Source: E44-bin32 sp034430595
GTDB taxonomy: Bacteria; Chloroflexota; Anaerolineae; Anaerolineales; E44-bin32
NCBI GenBank assembly: GCA_034430595.1
Contig: DAOUEL010000078.1
Span: 248,001 to 312,000, forward strand
Direction of reading: 5' to 3'
Length of the DNA: 64,000 nt
Both the position numbers and the translations under genes were made by a program. Under the pieces are notes generated by a model that had not been told where the DNA came from, did no database searches, and saw only the letters and a program-made list of their open reading frames with translations. This document shows, piece by piece, positions 52,461 through 60,881 of the stretch (the first letter of the stretch is position 1; the number at the start of each line of letters is the position of its first letter).

Positions 52461-53120
52461 CTAAAGCAGCTCTTCCAATCGTAGCTGAGCTACGGGCCGA
52501 TACGACTGGCGATGGACCGGCGACGGTCCGAGTAGATGCAAGGCGTGCCGGTGCATTGCAGTCCCATAGCCCTTGTTATGGTCGAAGCCATACCCCGGAA
52601 AGATGCCGTCGATGGAGCGCATGAGATGGTCACGGCTGACCTTGGCGATAATCGATGCGGCTGCAATCGATAACACCCGAGCGTCGCCGTGCGGCAATGC
52701 GGTCTGGTGCACGTGCATCTCAGGCAGCAGGATGTAATCCAGCAGCAGGAACTCGACCGGGATTCCCAGGCCGTGCAACGCCCGCCGCATGGCTGTCCGT
52801 GTGGCCGGTAAAAGGCCACATTGATCGATCTCCAGGGCGCTTGCCGCCCCGACGCCGATGGCGGTAGCCACGGAATGGATCCGTTCTGCCAGCACTTCGC
52901 GCTCTGGCTCACGCACAAGCTTGGAATCGCGCACGCCTTTCAATCTGCGGGCCAGATCGCGGTGTTCTAATGGCAATACTACCGCTGCGGCTACGACCGG
53001 GCCGGCCCAGGCGCCGCGTCCGGCCTCATCCAGGCCAGCAATGCACTCCATCCCGGCCTTATAAAGTGCTTTTTCAAGCTCAAGCCCGGGCAGTGCGTGG
53101 AAGTTATTCCGGGGGGTCAT
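52461..53120 (-). CDS. rnhB: Ribonuclease HII
   Basis: Removes single ribonucleotides and RNA primers from DNA. 219 residues. The motif GLDEAGRGAWAGPVVAAAVVL gives Asp31 and Glu32; the later Asp in LLLDYILLP and the SIAAASIIAKVSRDHLM motif complete the active site. The start ATG 53120 overlaps the end of the glycosyltransferase gene by 17 bases, the reading favoured because the frame is open further upstream only inside that gene. Family length is 190-230. The coupling with a glycosyltransferase gene is probably only compaction. Confidence 0.94.
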   Translation of the reverse strand: MTPRNNFHALPGLELEKALYKAGMECIAGLDEAGRGAWAGPVVAAAVVLPLEHRDLARRLKGVRDSKLVREPEREVLAERIHSVATAIGVGAASALEIDQCGLLPATRTAMRRALHGLGIPVEFLLLDYILLPEMHVHQTALPHGDARVLSIAAASIIAKVSRDHLMRSIDGIFPGYGFDHNKGYGTAMHRHALHLLGPSPVHRQSYRPVAQLRLEELL

Positions 53121-53832
53121 ACCGTCCACGCAGGCTGTTGAGGCGAATGCGGAAGAGATCGGCCAGCATCTGCAGCGAATCACGGAAGATCCTGACCCGG
53201 CTTCCGGCGCGGTAGTACCAGGGAATCGGGATCTCGAGCACCCGATAGCCGCGTCGAAGAGCTACGAAGAGCAGTTCCACGTCGAACGTCCAGCCGTCGA
53301 TCGTCTGAACCCGGAAAAGATCATCAGCGACCTGCGCCCGGAAGCATTTGAAGCCGCACTGTGTATCCTGGATGCCAGGGAGCGTAATCGTACGCACCAT
53401 GAAATTAAAGATCCGGCCGATGAAGTGGCGGTAGGCCGGTTCTCCAAAGCGCTGGGCGCCTGGAACCTCCCGTGAGGCGATGGCGATGTCGTACTCGGGA
53501 GCGCTGGGTGGTAGGAAGCGGAGCACCTCCTCGATCGGCATCGAGAGATCTGCATCGCAAATGAAACGGTACTCGCCCTGCGCGTGCAGCATTCCACGCC
53601 GGACGGCCAATCCTTTTCCGGCGGGCGTCTCCTGCAATACATGGACGCTTGAGTGCTGGCGGGAGAACTCCTCCGCCAGGTATAACGTGCGATCTGAACT
53701 GCCATTTTCAACGACGAGAATTTCGCCTTCGAAGTCCTGCTGCTGCAAAAAGGACCATACCTGCTCGAGTGTCCATGGCAGGCGGCTTTCTTCGTTGTGA
53801 GCAGGGATGACGATTGATAGGAGAGGATGCAA
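53104..53832 (-). CDS. GT2 family glycosyltransferase (dolichyl-phosphate-glucosyltransferase-like)
   Basis: 242 residues, cytoplasmic with no clear membrane helix. The GT-A fold starts LLSIVIPAHNEESRLPWTLEQV, with the nucleotide-sugar Asp region VVENGSSDRTL, the lipid-phosphate motif GKGLAVRRGMLHAQGEYRFICDADLSMP (DAD metal motif) and IQDTQCGFKCFRA, all matching the polyprenyl-phosphate glucose/mannose synthase group (ALG5-like). It would charge undecaprenyl phosphate with a sugar for use by outward-facing GT-C enzymes. No such enzyme is adjacent, but the GT87-like protein at 38.4 kb would need such a donor. Confidence 0.88.
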   Translation of the reverse strand: MHPLLSIVIPAHNEESRLPWTLEQVWSFLQQQDFEGEILVVENGSSDRTLYLAEEFSRQHSSVHVLQETPAGKGLAVRRGMLHAQGEYRFICDADLSMPIEEVLRFLPPSAPEYDIAIASREVPGAQRFGEPAYRHFIGRIFNFMVRTITLPGIQDTQCGFKCFRAQVADDLFRVQTIDGWTFDVELLFVALRRGYRVLEIPIPWYYRAGSRVRIFRDSLQMLADLFRIRLNSLRGRYDPPE

Positions 53833-53857
53833 CGGAGATTCCTGCTACGCGGCGCAA

Positions 53858-54730
53858 TCAGCTGTACACGGTATTGGCCAGTACGACCATGATCATGACC
53901 GCGAGGACAAGGATTTCGAAGAACACCATCACGGCCAGCAGGATCGTCTGCTGCCGTGTGAAGGGTAAACGCCGGACTCCCAGGGAGCGCTCCTTGCGAG
54001 GTGTGAGCGCCGAAGAATCGCCGGCATAGAAGGCACCCTGCTCGAGGGTCGATGGCTCCGGAAGATCGATCGGCGCGACGGGTCGTGGCTTGGCTTCCGG
54101 CTCAGGTGCGGGGCGCTCCTCGATCGGAGCAGGCGGCGGTTTGGTAAGCATCGCAGCCAGTTCGTTGATGTCGTCCTGATCCATCAGTGGCTGGTTTTCC
54201 AGCATTTTCGAGGCAAAGCGATCGATCGCGTCAGCCTGCACGATGCGGACGGAGGGTGTCTGGGTATCGATGTGGGTGCGCGCGTTGGTGAAGATGATCA
54301 CCGGCTCGACTTCAGGTACGTCGTAGCCCTTGCCGCGTAAATAACTTTGTACGAGTTCGGCGAGTGAACTGACCTCGGTCAGGATGTTGGGCCGGGCTGG
54401 TGAGAAACGCTGCGTGCCTCCCCCGCCATATTTAAGCCAGTCCTCGCCCTTCGCCCGGAAAACACCGCTCAGAGGGCTGGGGTGCACGACCCAGATTCCT
54501 TGTGGGCTGAGCACGATCATCGGGATGCTGATCGTCGTTCCGGCGAGCATCAAATTCGTGATCGCCACATGTTCAGGACCCAGGGTACGCGAGAGCATCT
54601 CGATCGCCTGGTCCTGAGCCTGCATATCGTTGTACCAGCGCAGCCCATGGCGCAGGCTGCCCTTGATCCTGTTCTCAAGGGTGATCTCGCCATCTTTATC
54701 TCGAAACTCTGAGAGTTCGATGTGTCTCAT
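53858..54730 (-). CDS. Degenerate NERD-like domain protein with C-terminal transmembrane helix
   Basis: 290 residues from ATG 54730, GGGAG upstream (the frame is open 23 codons further back). Residues about 15-165 align in pattern with the NERD nuclease-related domain (SLRHGLRWYNDMQAQDQAIEMLSRTLGPEHVAITNLML...VLSPQGIWVVHPSPLSGVF...). The catalytic Asp and the ExK of NERD (usually DHLVV...FVIEVKN) are replaced by Ile-Pro and HPSP, so nuclease activity is unlikely. A Pro/Glu-rich linker (about 210-245) leads to one transmembrane helix (QTILLAVMVFFEILVLAVMIMVVLA) at the C-terminus; the NERD part should be cytoplasmic. Function unknown. Confidence 0.65.
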   Translation of the reverse strand: MRHIELSEFRDKDGEITLENRIKGSLRHGLRWYNDMQAQDQAIEMLSRTLGPEHVAITNLMLAGTTISIPMIVLSPQGIWVVHPSPLSGVFRAKGEDWLKYGGGGTQRFSPARPNILTEVSSLAELVQSYLRGKGYDVPEVEPVIIFTNARTHIDTQTPSVRIVQADAIDRFASKMLENQPLMDQDDINELAAMLTKPPPAPIEERPAPEPEAKPRPVAPIDLPEPSTLEQGAFYAGDSSALTPRKERSLGVRRLPFTRQQTILLAVMVFFEILVLAVMIMVVLANTVYS

Positions 54731-54847
54731 GCTGCTCCCTGCCCGTTCTCCCGATTCGATGCCCGACTTTAAGAACCATCGGCCGGAACTTACGCCCATT
54801 ATATTCTAGACAGGGGCCGGGACAAGCGCTGATCGTAGATGTGCGGA

Positions 54848-54853
54848 TATAAT
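54848..54853 (+). promoter_or_regulatory. -10 box of the nfeD-FHA operon
   Basis: TATAAT, 19 bases before the ATG at 54873, with AGAGGAAG between them as ribosome-binding site. No good -35 is visible. Confidence 0.45.
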
Positions 54854-54872
54854 CGAGGCAGAAAGAGGAAGA

Positions 54873-56216
54873 ATGCGAAGATCAATCACCCGCTGGCTCT
54901 TTCTGCTGGCTCTGCTGTTTATGCTGCACCCATCCGTTACGCAGGCGCAGGCCGTGCGCCGTGTGCTGCTGCTGGATGTGCAGGGACCGCTGACCCCGGC
55001 GACGGTGAGCTATATCGAGCGCGGCATCTCACAGGCAAATCGTTCACAGGTAGAAGCCCTGATCCTGCAGTTGGACACTCCGGGTGGTTCGATCGATCTG
55101 ATGAACAATATTGTGCAGGCGATCCGTGCCAGCGACACTCCGGTCATCGTATACGTCGCACCGCGCGGTGCAATCGCCGGGAGCGCTGGGACCGTTATCA
55201 CGCTCGCAGGACACCTGGCTGCGATGGCGCCGGAGACGGCGATCGGCGCCGCCAGCCCGGTCGGGGGCCAGGGAGAAGACCTCGAACAAACCATAGAAAC
55301 CAAGCAGAAGGAAATTATGAAAGCCACCGTTCGCAGCCTGGCCGTCAACCGGGGACCGCAGGCGATTGCATTGGCCGAGGCGACAATTGAAGAGGCAAAG
55401 GCCGCCTCGGCCGAAGAAGCGCTCCAGGTTGGCTTGATTGACGTTATCGCGGTTGATGTCTCTGACCTACTGCGCCAGGTCGATGGGCGCACCGTCTCTA
55501 TCAATGGCGGGCGTACACTCGCGACGGCTGGCGCCGAGGTCGACATCGTCCCGCAGCGCTTCATCGAGCAATTTCTACAAATCCTCACCAATCCGAACAT
55601 CGTCTTTCTGCTTCTGACAGTCGGCGTGCAGGCAGTTTTAATCGAGATTTCAAGCCCGGGTGGTTGGATCGCGGGCTTTATCGGGCTTGTCTGTTTGGCG
55701 CTGGGAACGTACGGGCTGGGCATCCTGCCGGTCAACTGGTTCGGGTTGGCCTTTTTGCTCACCGCTTTCGTGCTCTTTATTCTGGATGTAAAAGCACCCA
55801 CGCATGGTGCATTGACGGTGGCCGGCGTTGCTTCGTTCATCGTCGGATCGCTGGTGCTCTTCAACTCTCCCTCCACCCCCGATTTCCAGCGCGTCTCGGT
55901 GCCGTTGGTGGTTGGAACCGGCATCGCCACGGCGGCCTTCTTTATGACCATTCTCGCCTTTGCCATACGCGGTTTTAAACGTCCTGTCGAAACGGGCGCT
56001 GAAGCGATCATCGGCAGGGTGGGCGAGGTGCGTACCGCACTTGCCCCGGTTGGAATGGTCCAGGTCGCGGGGGAATTGTGGTCGGCTGAGGTTGAAGAAG
56101 AGGATGAACCGCTCGGTGTAGGAACGCGTATCCAGGTGTTTGGTGTCGATGGACTGAAGCTGCGCGTGCGCAGATACGTGAAGCCTGCAGTTGACTCAGT
56201 TCCACCGAAAATGTAA
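54873..56216 (+). CDS. NfeD family membrane-bound serine protease (ClpP class)
   Basis: 447 residues in the long-form layout. Signal peptide (about 1-26), then a ClpP/crotonase-like protease domain (about 28-230) with LQLDTPGGSIDLMNNIVQAI and the nucleophile Ser104 in APRGAIAGSAGTVI; a Lys between 144 and 150 is the likely partner in a Ser-Lys dyad. Four or five transmembrane helices (about 240-375) and a C-terminal OB-fold NfeD domain (about 385-447, IIGRVGEVRTALAPVGMVQVAGELWSAEV) follow. Relatives cleave stomatin/SPFH proteins. No stomatin gene is adjacent, which is unusual, since the two are often neighbours. Confidence 0.92.
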   Translation: MRRSITRWLFLLALLFMLHPSVTQAQAVRRVLLLDVQGPLTPATVSYIERGISQANRSQVEALILQLDTPGGSIDLMNNIVQAIRASDTPVIVYVAPRGAIAGSAGTVITLAGHLAAMAPETAIGAASPVGGQGEDLEQTIETKQKEIMKATVRSLAVNRGPQAIALAEATIEEAKAASAEEALQVGLIDVIAVDVSDLLRQVDGRTVSINGGRTLATAGAEVDIVPQRFIEQFLQILTNPNIVFLLLTVGVQAVLIEISSPGGWIAGFIGLVCLALGTYGLGILPVNWFGLAFLLTAFVLFILDVKAPTHGALTVAGVASFIVGSLVLFNSPSTPDFQRVSVPLVVGTGIATAAFFMTILAFAIRGFKRPVETGAEAIIGRVGEVRTALAPVGMVQVAGELWSAEVEEEDEPLGVGTRIQVFGVDGLKLRVRRYVKPAVDSVPPKM

Positions 56217-56246
56217 ACTTGCGCGCAAGCGTCAAGGAGGCTTTCT

Positions 56247-56855
56247 ATGACACCCTCTGCCTACAGAATGATCGTGAGGAGCGGTCCGAATCCAGGAACC
56301 GTCTTCGAGTTGACCAGGGAAGTATCGACTATCGGGCGCGATGTGACGAACGAGGTCGTCATTGGCGATGCGGAGATCTCACGCCAGCACGCTCGCCTGA
56401 CGCGCACCCCCGGCGGTTACGTGCTCGAGGACCTTGGTTCGACCAATGGCACCTTTGTTAACAGCGAGCGCCTGATGGCACCGCGCGTGCTCAATCCGGG
56501 CGATTTGATCGCCTTAGGCGAAAACGTTAACTTGATGTTCGACGCGGTTGCGCCAGAAGCAGCCGCGACGGTCGCGAGCCCGGTGGGTTCACCGGCAACG
56601 GTGGAACCACAACAAGCTGCGCCACCTCGGAAAGCCGCCGCTCCTGCTGCCCCTCCCCCTGCAGCCAGCGCGCCCCCCATGGGAGCGATTCCTGCCCCAC
56701 CGGCCGCTGAAACACCAAGGAAACGCTTCGGAGGTTGGAAGCTGGCAGCGGTCGGATGTTTTGTCCTGATTCTGGCCTGCATCGGTACATTATTCTTCAT
56801 GGATGCTTTCTACCCGGACGTGCTCTACGCACCCCTGCGCTGGTTCGGTTTCTAG
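56247..56855 (+). CDS. FHA-domain protein with Pro/Ala linker and C-terminal membrane helix
   Basis: 202 residues. The FHA domain (about 5-95) binds phosphothreonine: TIGRDVTNEVVIGDAEISRQHARL...GYVLEDLGSTNGTFVNSERL has the conserved Arg, the SRQHAR motif and the Asn of STNGT. A Pro/Ala-rich linker (about 115-160) and one transmembrane helix (about 170-192, LAAVGCFVLILACIGTLFFMD) follow. ATG 56247 is preceded by AAGGAGG, 30 bases after nfeD. It probably recruits a Ser/Thr-kinase-phosphorylated partner to the membrane. No such kinase is in the window. Confidence 0.9.
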   Translation: MTPSAYRMIVRSGPNPGTVFELTREVSTIGRDVTNEVVIGDAEISRQHARLTRTPGGYVLEDLGSTNGTFVNSERLMAPRVLNPGDLIALGENVNLMFDAVAPEAAATVASPVGSPATVEPQQAAPPRKAAAPAAPPPAASAPPMGAIPAPPAAETPRKRFGGWKLAAVGCFVLILACIGTLFFMDAFYPDVLYAPLRWFGF

Positions 56856-56878
56856 ACCGCACAAAGAAAACAGAACAG

Positions 56879-56905
56879 AAAGGACGGCCAGCGGCCGTCC
56901 TTTTT
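56879..56905 (+). terminator. Terminator after the FHA gene
   Basis: Eleven-base stem AAAGGACGGCC / GGCCGTCCTTT with an AGC loop, then TTCG. It closes the nfeD-FHA unit. Confidence 0.85.
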
Positions 56906-56976
56906 CGTTCTACATGTAACCTCAGCCAGACTGCCGCATCGAATGAGGTTAGACCAATATGTAAGGAAACGATACT

Positions 56977-57387
56977 ATGGAAATGGAAATCACATTCCCC
57001 GGCGGAGCCCGCGTGGACGCGAATTTCGGGCCCTTCAGTGTGAAGACAGACCAGCCCCCGATGGGGGGCGGCGAGGGCTCCGCACCGACACCCTTCGCTA
57101 CTTTTCTGGCTTCAATTGGCACCTGTGCCGGGATCTACGTGCTTGGTTTTTTGCGACAGCGTGGCCTGCCGACTGAGGGGGTCCGCATCATTCAGCGCAC
57201 GCACAGCAACCCAATGACTGGTATGGTGACGAAGATCGACTTGCAGATTGTAGTCCCCGAGGATTTCCCCGAGAAGTATCATGAGGCACTGGTGCGGTCC
57301 GCTGAGTTATGTGCAGTGAAGAAGCATTTTGAGCAAGTTCCAGAATTTAACATCACGACCGAGGCCGTCGCACCAGTAGCAGGCTGA
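56977..57387 (+). CDS. OsmC family peroxiredoxin-like protein
   Basis: 136 residues. OsmC/Ohr proteins reduce organic hydroperoxides with two cysteines; here Cys50 (IGTCAGIYV) and Cys112 (AELCAVKKHFE) are at the conserved places. The Arg and Glu partners of Ohr are not obvious, so it belongs to the broader OsmC/YhfA-like group, whose in-cell substrate is often unknown. The start follows TAAGGAAACG. It is a single gene between two hairpins. Confidence 0.88.
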   Translation: MEMEITFPGGARVDANFGPFSVKTDQPPMGGGEGSAPTPFATFLASIGTCAGIYVLGFLRQRGLPTEGVRIIQRTHSNPMTGMVTKIDLQIVVPEDFPEKYHEALVRSAELCAVKKHFEQVPEFNITTEAVAPVAG

Positions 57388-57510
57388 AACGCTATTCGTC
57401 TAAATCGAAACGTTGGGCGACCGCCTTCCGATTGTTCTTCCTGGGCCTGCTTTGCTGCGTGGATCCTTCCAGCAGGCAGGGCTTTACGAAACCTAGTGAG
57501 TTAACCATCG

Positions 57511-57545
57511 CCGCTCAGGGGCCGGGTTACCCGGCCCCTGAGCGG
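57511..57545. terminator. Strong hairpin between convergent osmC-like and clpB genes
   Basis: A 16-base perfect stem (CCGCTCAGGGGCCGGG / CCCGGCCCCTGAGCGG) with TTA loop. There is no T run on either side, so it may act as a shared, weaker terminator or protect both mRNA ends. Confidence 0.6.
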
Positions 57546-57566
57546 TCTCTGATAAGTGGATAAACG

Positions 57567-60170
57567 TCACGCAGCCTGTTCGGATACCTCGCGGGGCTTG
57601 ATCGCCTCGAAGGTCAGGCCTTCTGACCCGTGCTCGACATGGATCGTATCTCCGGGTTTGAAGTCGCCGGCCAGGATGCGCAGGGCAAGCGGATCTTGCA
57701 GTTCGCGCTGCAGCGTGCGCTTCAAAGGCCGAGCCCCGTAAACTGGCTCGTAGCCCGTTTCCGCCAGGTAGGCTTTAGCCGCCTCGCTCAGGTCGAGACC
57801 AAATCCCTGTTCTGCCAACCGTGCACGCACCCGCCGGAGCTGGATTTCGACAATTTGCTTTAAATCGCCCATCGTCAGCCGGTGGAAGATGATGATCTCA
57901 TCGATGCGGTTGAGAAATTCTGGCCGGAAGTGGCGGGTGAGGAGGTCACGCACCTTCGCTTCGGTTGCCTCGGTGCTGCCCTCGGGATCATCCCACAGTT
58001 CCGTACCCAGGTTGCTGGTCATAATGACAACCGTATTGCGAAAGTCAACGGTTCGGCCCTGGCCATCGGTCAGGCGGCCATCGTCGAGGAGCTGCAGGAG
58101 AACGTTGAAGACCTCTGGATGGGCCTTCTCGATCTCATCAAAAAGGATCACGCTGTAGGGGCGGCGGCGGACAGCTTCGGTCAATTGGCCACCTTCCTCA
58201 TAGCCGACATATCCTGGGGGCGCACCGATCAGTCTTGAGACGGTATGTTTCTCCTGGTATTCCCCCATGTCAATCCGCACCATGGCGTGTTCATCATCGA
58301 AGAGAAATTCGGCCAGAGCCCGGCCGAGTTCGGTCTTTCCCACCCCGGTCGGCCCCAGGAAAATAAACGAACCGATTGGTCGATCGGGATCCTGCAGACC
58401 TGAGCGCGCCCTCCGAACGGCGTTGGCGACCGCCCGGACGGCTTCGTCCTGCCCGATGACACGCTGGTGCAGGCGGTCTTCCATATGAAGCAGCTTCTGC
58501 ATCTCGCCTTCGAGCAGCCGCGAGACAGGGATCCCGGTCCAGCGTGAAACAACGTTGGCGATATCCTCAGCATCCACTTCTTCTTTCAGCAGTGGGGCTT
58601 CGGATTGAGCCTCATGTAAGCGCTGTTCAAGCTCACTCAGCTTGGTCTCAAGCTCGCGCTGGGTTCCATAGCGCAGGCGGGCAGCTTCCTCCAGGTTAGC
58701 CTGGCGTTCGGCGCGTTCAATCTGCAGCCGGGTATCTTCGAGCTGCCCCTTGATATCGCGTATCTCGCCGATAACCCCTTTCTCGGCCTGCCAGCGGCTG
58801 GTGAGCTGGCTCGACTCCTCGCGAAGGTCAGCCAGTTCGCTTTCCAGCTTATCAAGCCGGGTGCGGGAGGCCTTGTCCTTCTCCTTCTTCAACGCTTCGC
58901 GCTCGATCTCGAACTGCATGATCTGCCGGTCGACTTCATCCAGCGCCTGGGGTTTAGAGTCGATTTCGGTCCGCAGCCTCGCGCCTGCTTCGTCGATCAA
59001 ATCGATCGCCTTGTCGGGCAGGAAGCGATCGGCGATGTAGCGATGCGAGAGCGTGGCGGCAGCGATCACAGCGCTGTCCTGGATGCGCACGCCGTGGTGA
59101 ATCTCATAGCGCTCTTTCAGGCCACGCAGGATGCTGATGGTATCTTCGACGCTCGGTTCAGCGACGAAGACTGGCTGAAAGCGGCGTTCGAGTGCGGCGT
59201 CCTTCTCGATGTATTTGCGGTATTCATCGAGTGTTGTGGCGCCAATCATGTGCAGTTCACCGCGGGCCAGCATAGGTTTGAGCATATTTCCGGCATCCAT
59301 CGACCCTTCGGCTGATCCTGCTCCGACGACGGTGTGCATTTCGTCGACGAAGAGCAGGATTTCCCCGGCGGCGTCGGTGATTTCGGTCAGAACCGCTTTA
59401 AGCCGCTCTTCGAACTCACCGCGATACTTGGATCCAGCAACCAGCGCGCCCAGGTCGAGCTGCACGATGCGTTTGTTCTTCAAACCCTCCGGCACATCAC
59501 CGTTGACGATCCGCTGTGCCAGGCCTTCGACGATCGCCGTCTTGCCAACACCCGGATCACCGATCAGCGCCGGGTTGTTCTTGGTGCGCCGCGAGAGAAC
59601 CTGAATTAAACGCCGGATCTCCTCATCACGGCCAATAACCGGATCGAGTTTGCCGCGCCGGGCAAGCTGGGTTAGATCGCGGCCGTATTTTTCGAGCGCC
59701 TGAAAGGTATCCTCTGGATTGGGCGTTACCACGCGCTGTGAGCCGCGAATCGAAGTCAAGACTTTCAGAATAGCTTCCGGTGTGACCCCAAAAGAGCTCA
59801 GCGTGTCAGACAGTGGTCCAGCAGTGAGCGCCAGCAGCAAGTGTTCGGTTGACACATATTCGTCTTTCATGGCCGCAGCCTGTTTTTCGGCTGCCGCGAG
59901 TGCCTGCGAGGTTGAACGTGCCATGCCAGGCTGATCGCCCCCACCAACCATCGTTGGACGCTTCTCGAGCTGTTGTTCAATCTCCTGCAGCAGCATGGCC
60001 GGGCTTCCAGCGATCTGAGTGACGATAGCCGGAACGACGCCTTCCGGCTGGCGCAGCAGCGCCAGCAGCAAATGCTCTGGCTCAATCGAGGCATGACCCA
60101 TCTCACGCGCCTGGTGTTGGGCGTCGATCAATGCCGCCTGGGCTTTCTGTGTATACCGTTCAAGGTCCAT
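57567..60170 (-). CDS. clpB: ATP-dependent chaperone ClpB
   Basis: Disaggregase that works with DnaK to rescue aggregated proteins. 867 residues from ATG 60170, chosen because AGGAGAAG lies seven bases upstream and MDLERYTQKAQAALIDAQ is the family N-terminus (the frame is open 59 codons further back). Clp N domain (1-145), NBD1 with Walker A GDPGVGKT (204-211) and Walker B LLFVDEMHT, the long M-domain coiled coil (about 400-525) that marks ClpB against ClpA/C, and NBD2 with Walker A GPTGVGKT (606-613). The ending AIKPREVSEQAA is Pro/Ala-rich. Divergent from hsp20; both are likely heat-induced. Confidence 0.97.
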   Translation of the reverse strand: MDLERYTQKAQAALIDAQHQAREMGHASIEPEHLLLALLRQPEGVVPAIVTQIAGSPAMLLQEIEQQLEKRPTMVGGGDQPGMARSTSQALAAAEKQAAAMKDEYVSTEHLLLALTAGPLSDTLSSFGVTPEAILKVLTSIRGSQRVVTPNPEDTFQALEKYGRDLTQLARRGKLDPVIGRDEEIRRLIQVLSRRTKNNPALIGDPGVGKTAIVEGLAQRIVNGDVPEGLKNKRIVQLDLGALVAGSKYRGEFEERLKAVLTEITDAAGEILLFVDEMHTVVGAGSAEGSMDAGNMLKPMLARGELHMIGATTLDEYRKYIEKDAALERRFQPVFVAEPSVEDTISILRGLKERYEIHHGVRIQDSAVIAAATLSHRYIADRFLPDKAIDLIDEAGARLRTEIDSKPQALDEVDRQIMQFEIEREALKKEKDKASRTRLDKLESELADLREESSQLTSRWQAEKGVIGEIRDIKGQLEDTRLQIERAERQANLEEAARLRYGTQRELETKLSELEQRLHEAQSEAPLLKEEVDAEDIANVVSRWTGIPVSRLLEGEMQKLLHMEDRLHQRVIGQDEAVRAVANAVRRARSGLQDPDRPIGSFIFLGPTGVGKTELGRALAEFLFDDEHAMVRIDMGEYQEKHTVSRLIGAPPGYVGYEEGGQLTEAVRRRPYSVILFDEIEKAHPEVFNVLLQLLDDGRLTDGQGRTVDFRNTVVIMTSNLGTELWDDPEGSTEATEAKVRDLLTRHFRPEFLNRIDEIIIFHRLTMGDLKQIVEIQLRRVRARLAEQGFGLDLSEAAKAYLAETGYEPVYGARPLKRTLQRELQDPLALRILAGDFKPGDTIHVEHGSEGLTFEAIKPREVSEQAA

Positions 60171-60419
60171 ATCAACTTCTCCTGAAATCAAGCGTAAGAA
60201 ACCGTTTGGTTTGAGCCCTGTCCCCTGCTTCGTAATCCCAGGGCTCAGACAGCTTAATTGTAGGGTCCGCATATATGATGAACGTTGGCACATTATTAAC
60301 GCAGTATCTGGGGCGGCGTTAATAGAGTTCCAATATACGTATTGCATCTCTCTGATAATGGACGGATATGATCTATATCATCTGAGAGTAAGTTCACCGA
60401 ATTAAAGGAGTGAGAAACG
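60171..60419. promoter_or_regulatory. Divergent clpB/hsp20 regulatory region
   Basis: No CIRCE element (TTAGCACTC-N9-GAGTGCTAA) and no HAIR-type HspR site were found. An 8-base perfect inverted repeat ATTAACGC (60296-60303) / GCGTTAAT (60317-60324), 13 bases apart, lies near the middle. A second short repeat, ATGAT-CTAT-ATCAT (60368-60381), lies close to the hsp20 side. TACAAT on the minus strand (60263-60258) may be the clpB -10. TATGAT (60367-60372) may be the hsp20 -10. Confidence 0.4.
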
Positions 60420-60815
60420 ATGACGTACTATTTGGTACCGCGCAAGTATGGCCGTTGGGTTGGATATCGTCCGGTAGGCTTTAACGGCGGACGCCGGCTG
60501 CCAGTCGATGTGCACGCCAGCGGTGATGATTTTGTGATCAGCGCATCCGTACCCGGTTTGAAAGCAGAAGACCTTAAGATCCAGATTCTGGATGATGTTG
60601 TTACCTTACAGGCCGAGGTTCAGGATATGGAGGTGGAATCGGAGACGGTCCTGCTGCGTGAGATCCCCCAGGGAGGCTTTGAGCGCAGCTTGCGGCTTCC
60701 GGCTCCACTCGATGCCCAGCACGCTGAGGCGAAGATCGAGAATGGATTGCTCACACTGCGAATCCCGAAGTCCGAAGAGGCACGCCCAAAGGTGATCGAA
60801 GTCAAGGCACGCTAA
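60420..60815 (+). CDS. Hsp20/alpha-crystallin small heat-shock protein
   Basis: ATP-independent holdase, 131 residues, ATG 60420 with AAAGGAG nine bases upstream. The alpha-crystallin domain covers about 28-115: LPVDVHASGDDFVISASVPGLKAEDLKIQILDDVVTLQAEV...GGFERSLRLPAPLDAQHAEAKIENGLLTLRIPKSEEARPKVIEVKA, with the conserved A-x-x-ENGLLTLRIPK motif. The N-terminal arm is short (28 residues, Tyr/Arg-rich) and the C-terminal I-x-I motif is replaced by IEVKAR, so oligomers may be small. Its neighbour clpB takes over the clients. Confidence 0.93.
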   Translation: MTYYLVPRKYGRWVGYRPVGFNGGRRLPVDVHASGDDFVISASVPGLKAEDLKIQILDDVVTLQAEVQDMEVESETVLLREIPQGGFERSLRLPAPLDAQHAEAKIENGLLTLRIPKSEEARPKVIEVKAR

Positions 60816-60836
60816 GGTATAAATCCTTCTGAGGTA

Positions 60837-60872
60837 CAATGGGCGGCAAATGCCGCCCATTGTTGCTTTTTC
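60837..60872 (+). terminator. Terminator of hsp20, overlapping a TACAAT box before the rhomboid gene
   Basis: Eleven-base perfect stem CAATGGGCGGC / GCCGCCCATTG with AAAT loop, then TTGCTTTTTC. TACAAT at 60835-60840 shares four bases with the stem and could be the -10 of the rhomboid gene, which starts 41 bases later. Confidence 0.85.
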
Positions 60873-60881
60873 GGAGACGGT

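Noticed and set aside
55010..56011. Minus-strand frame of 333 codons inside nfeD
   Set aside because: Antisense shadow with no protein-like features.
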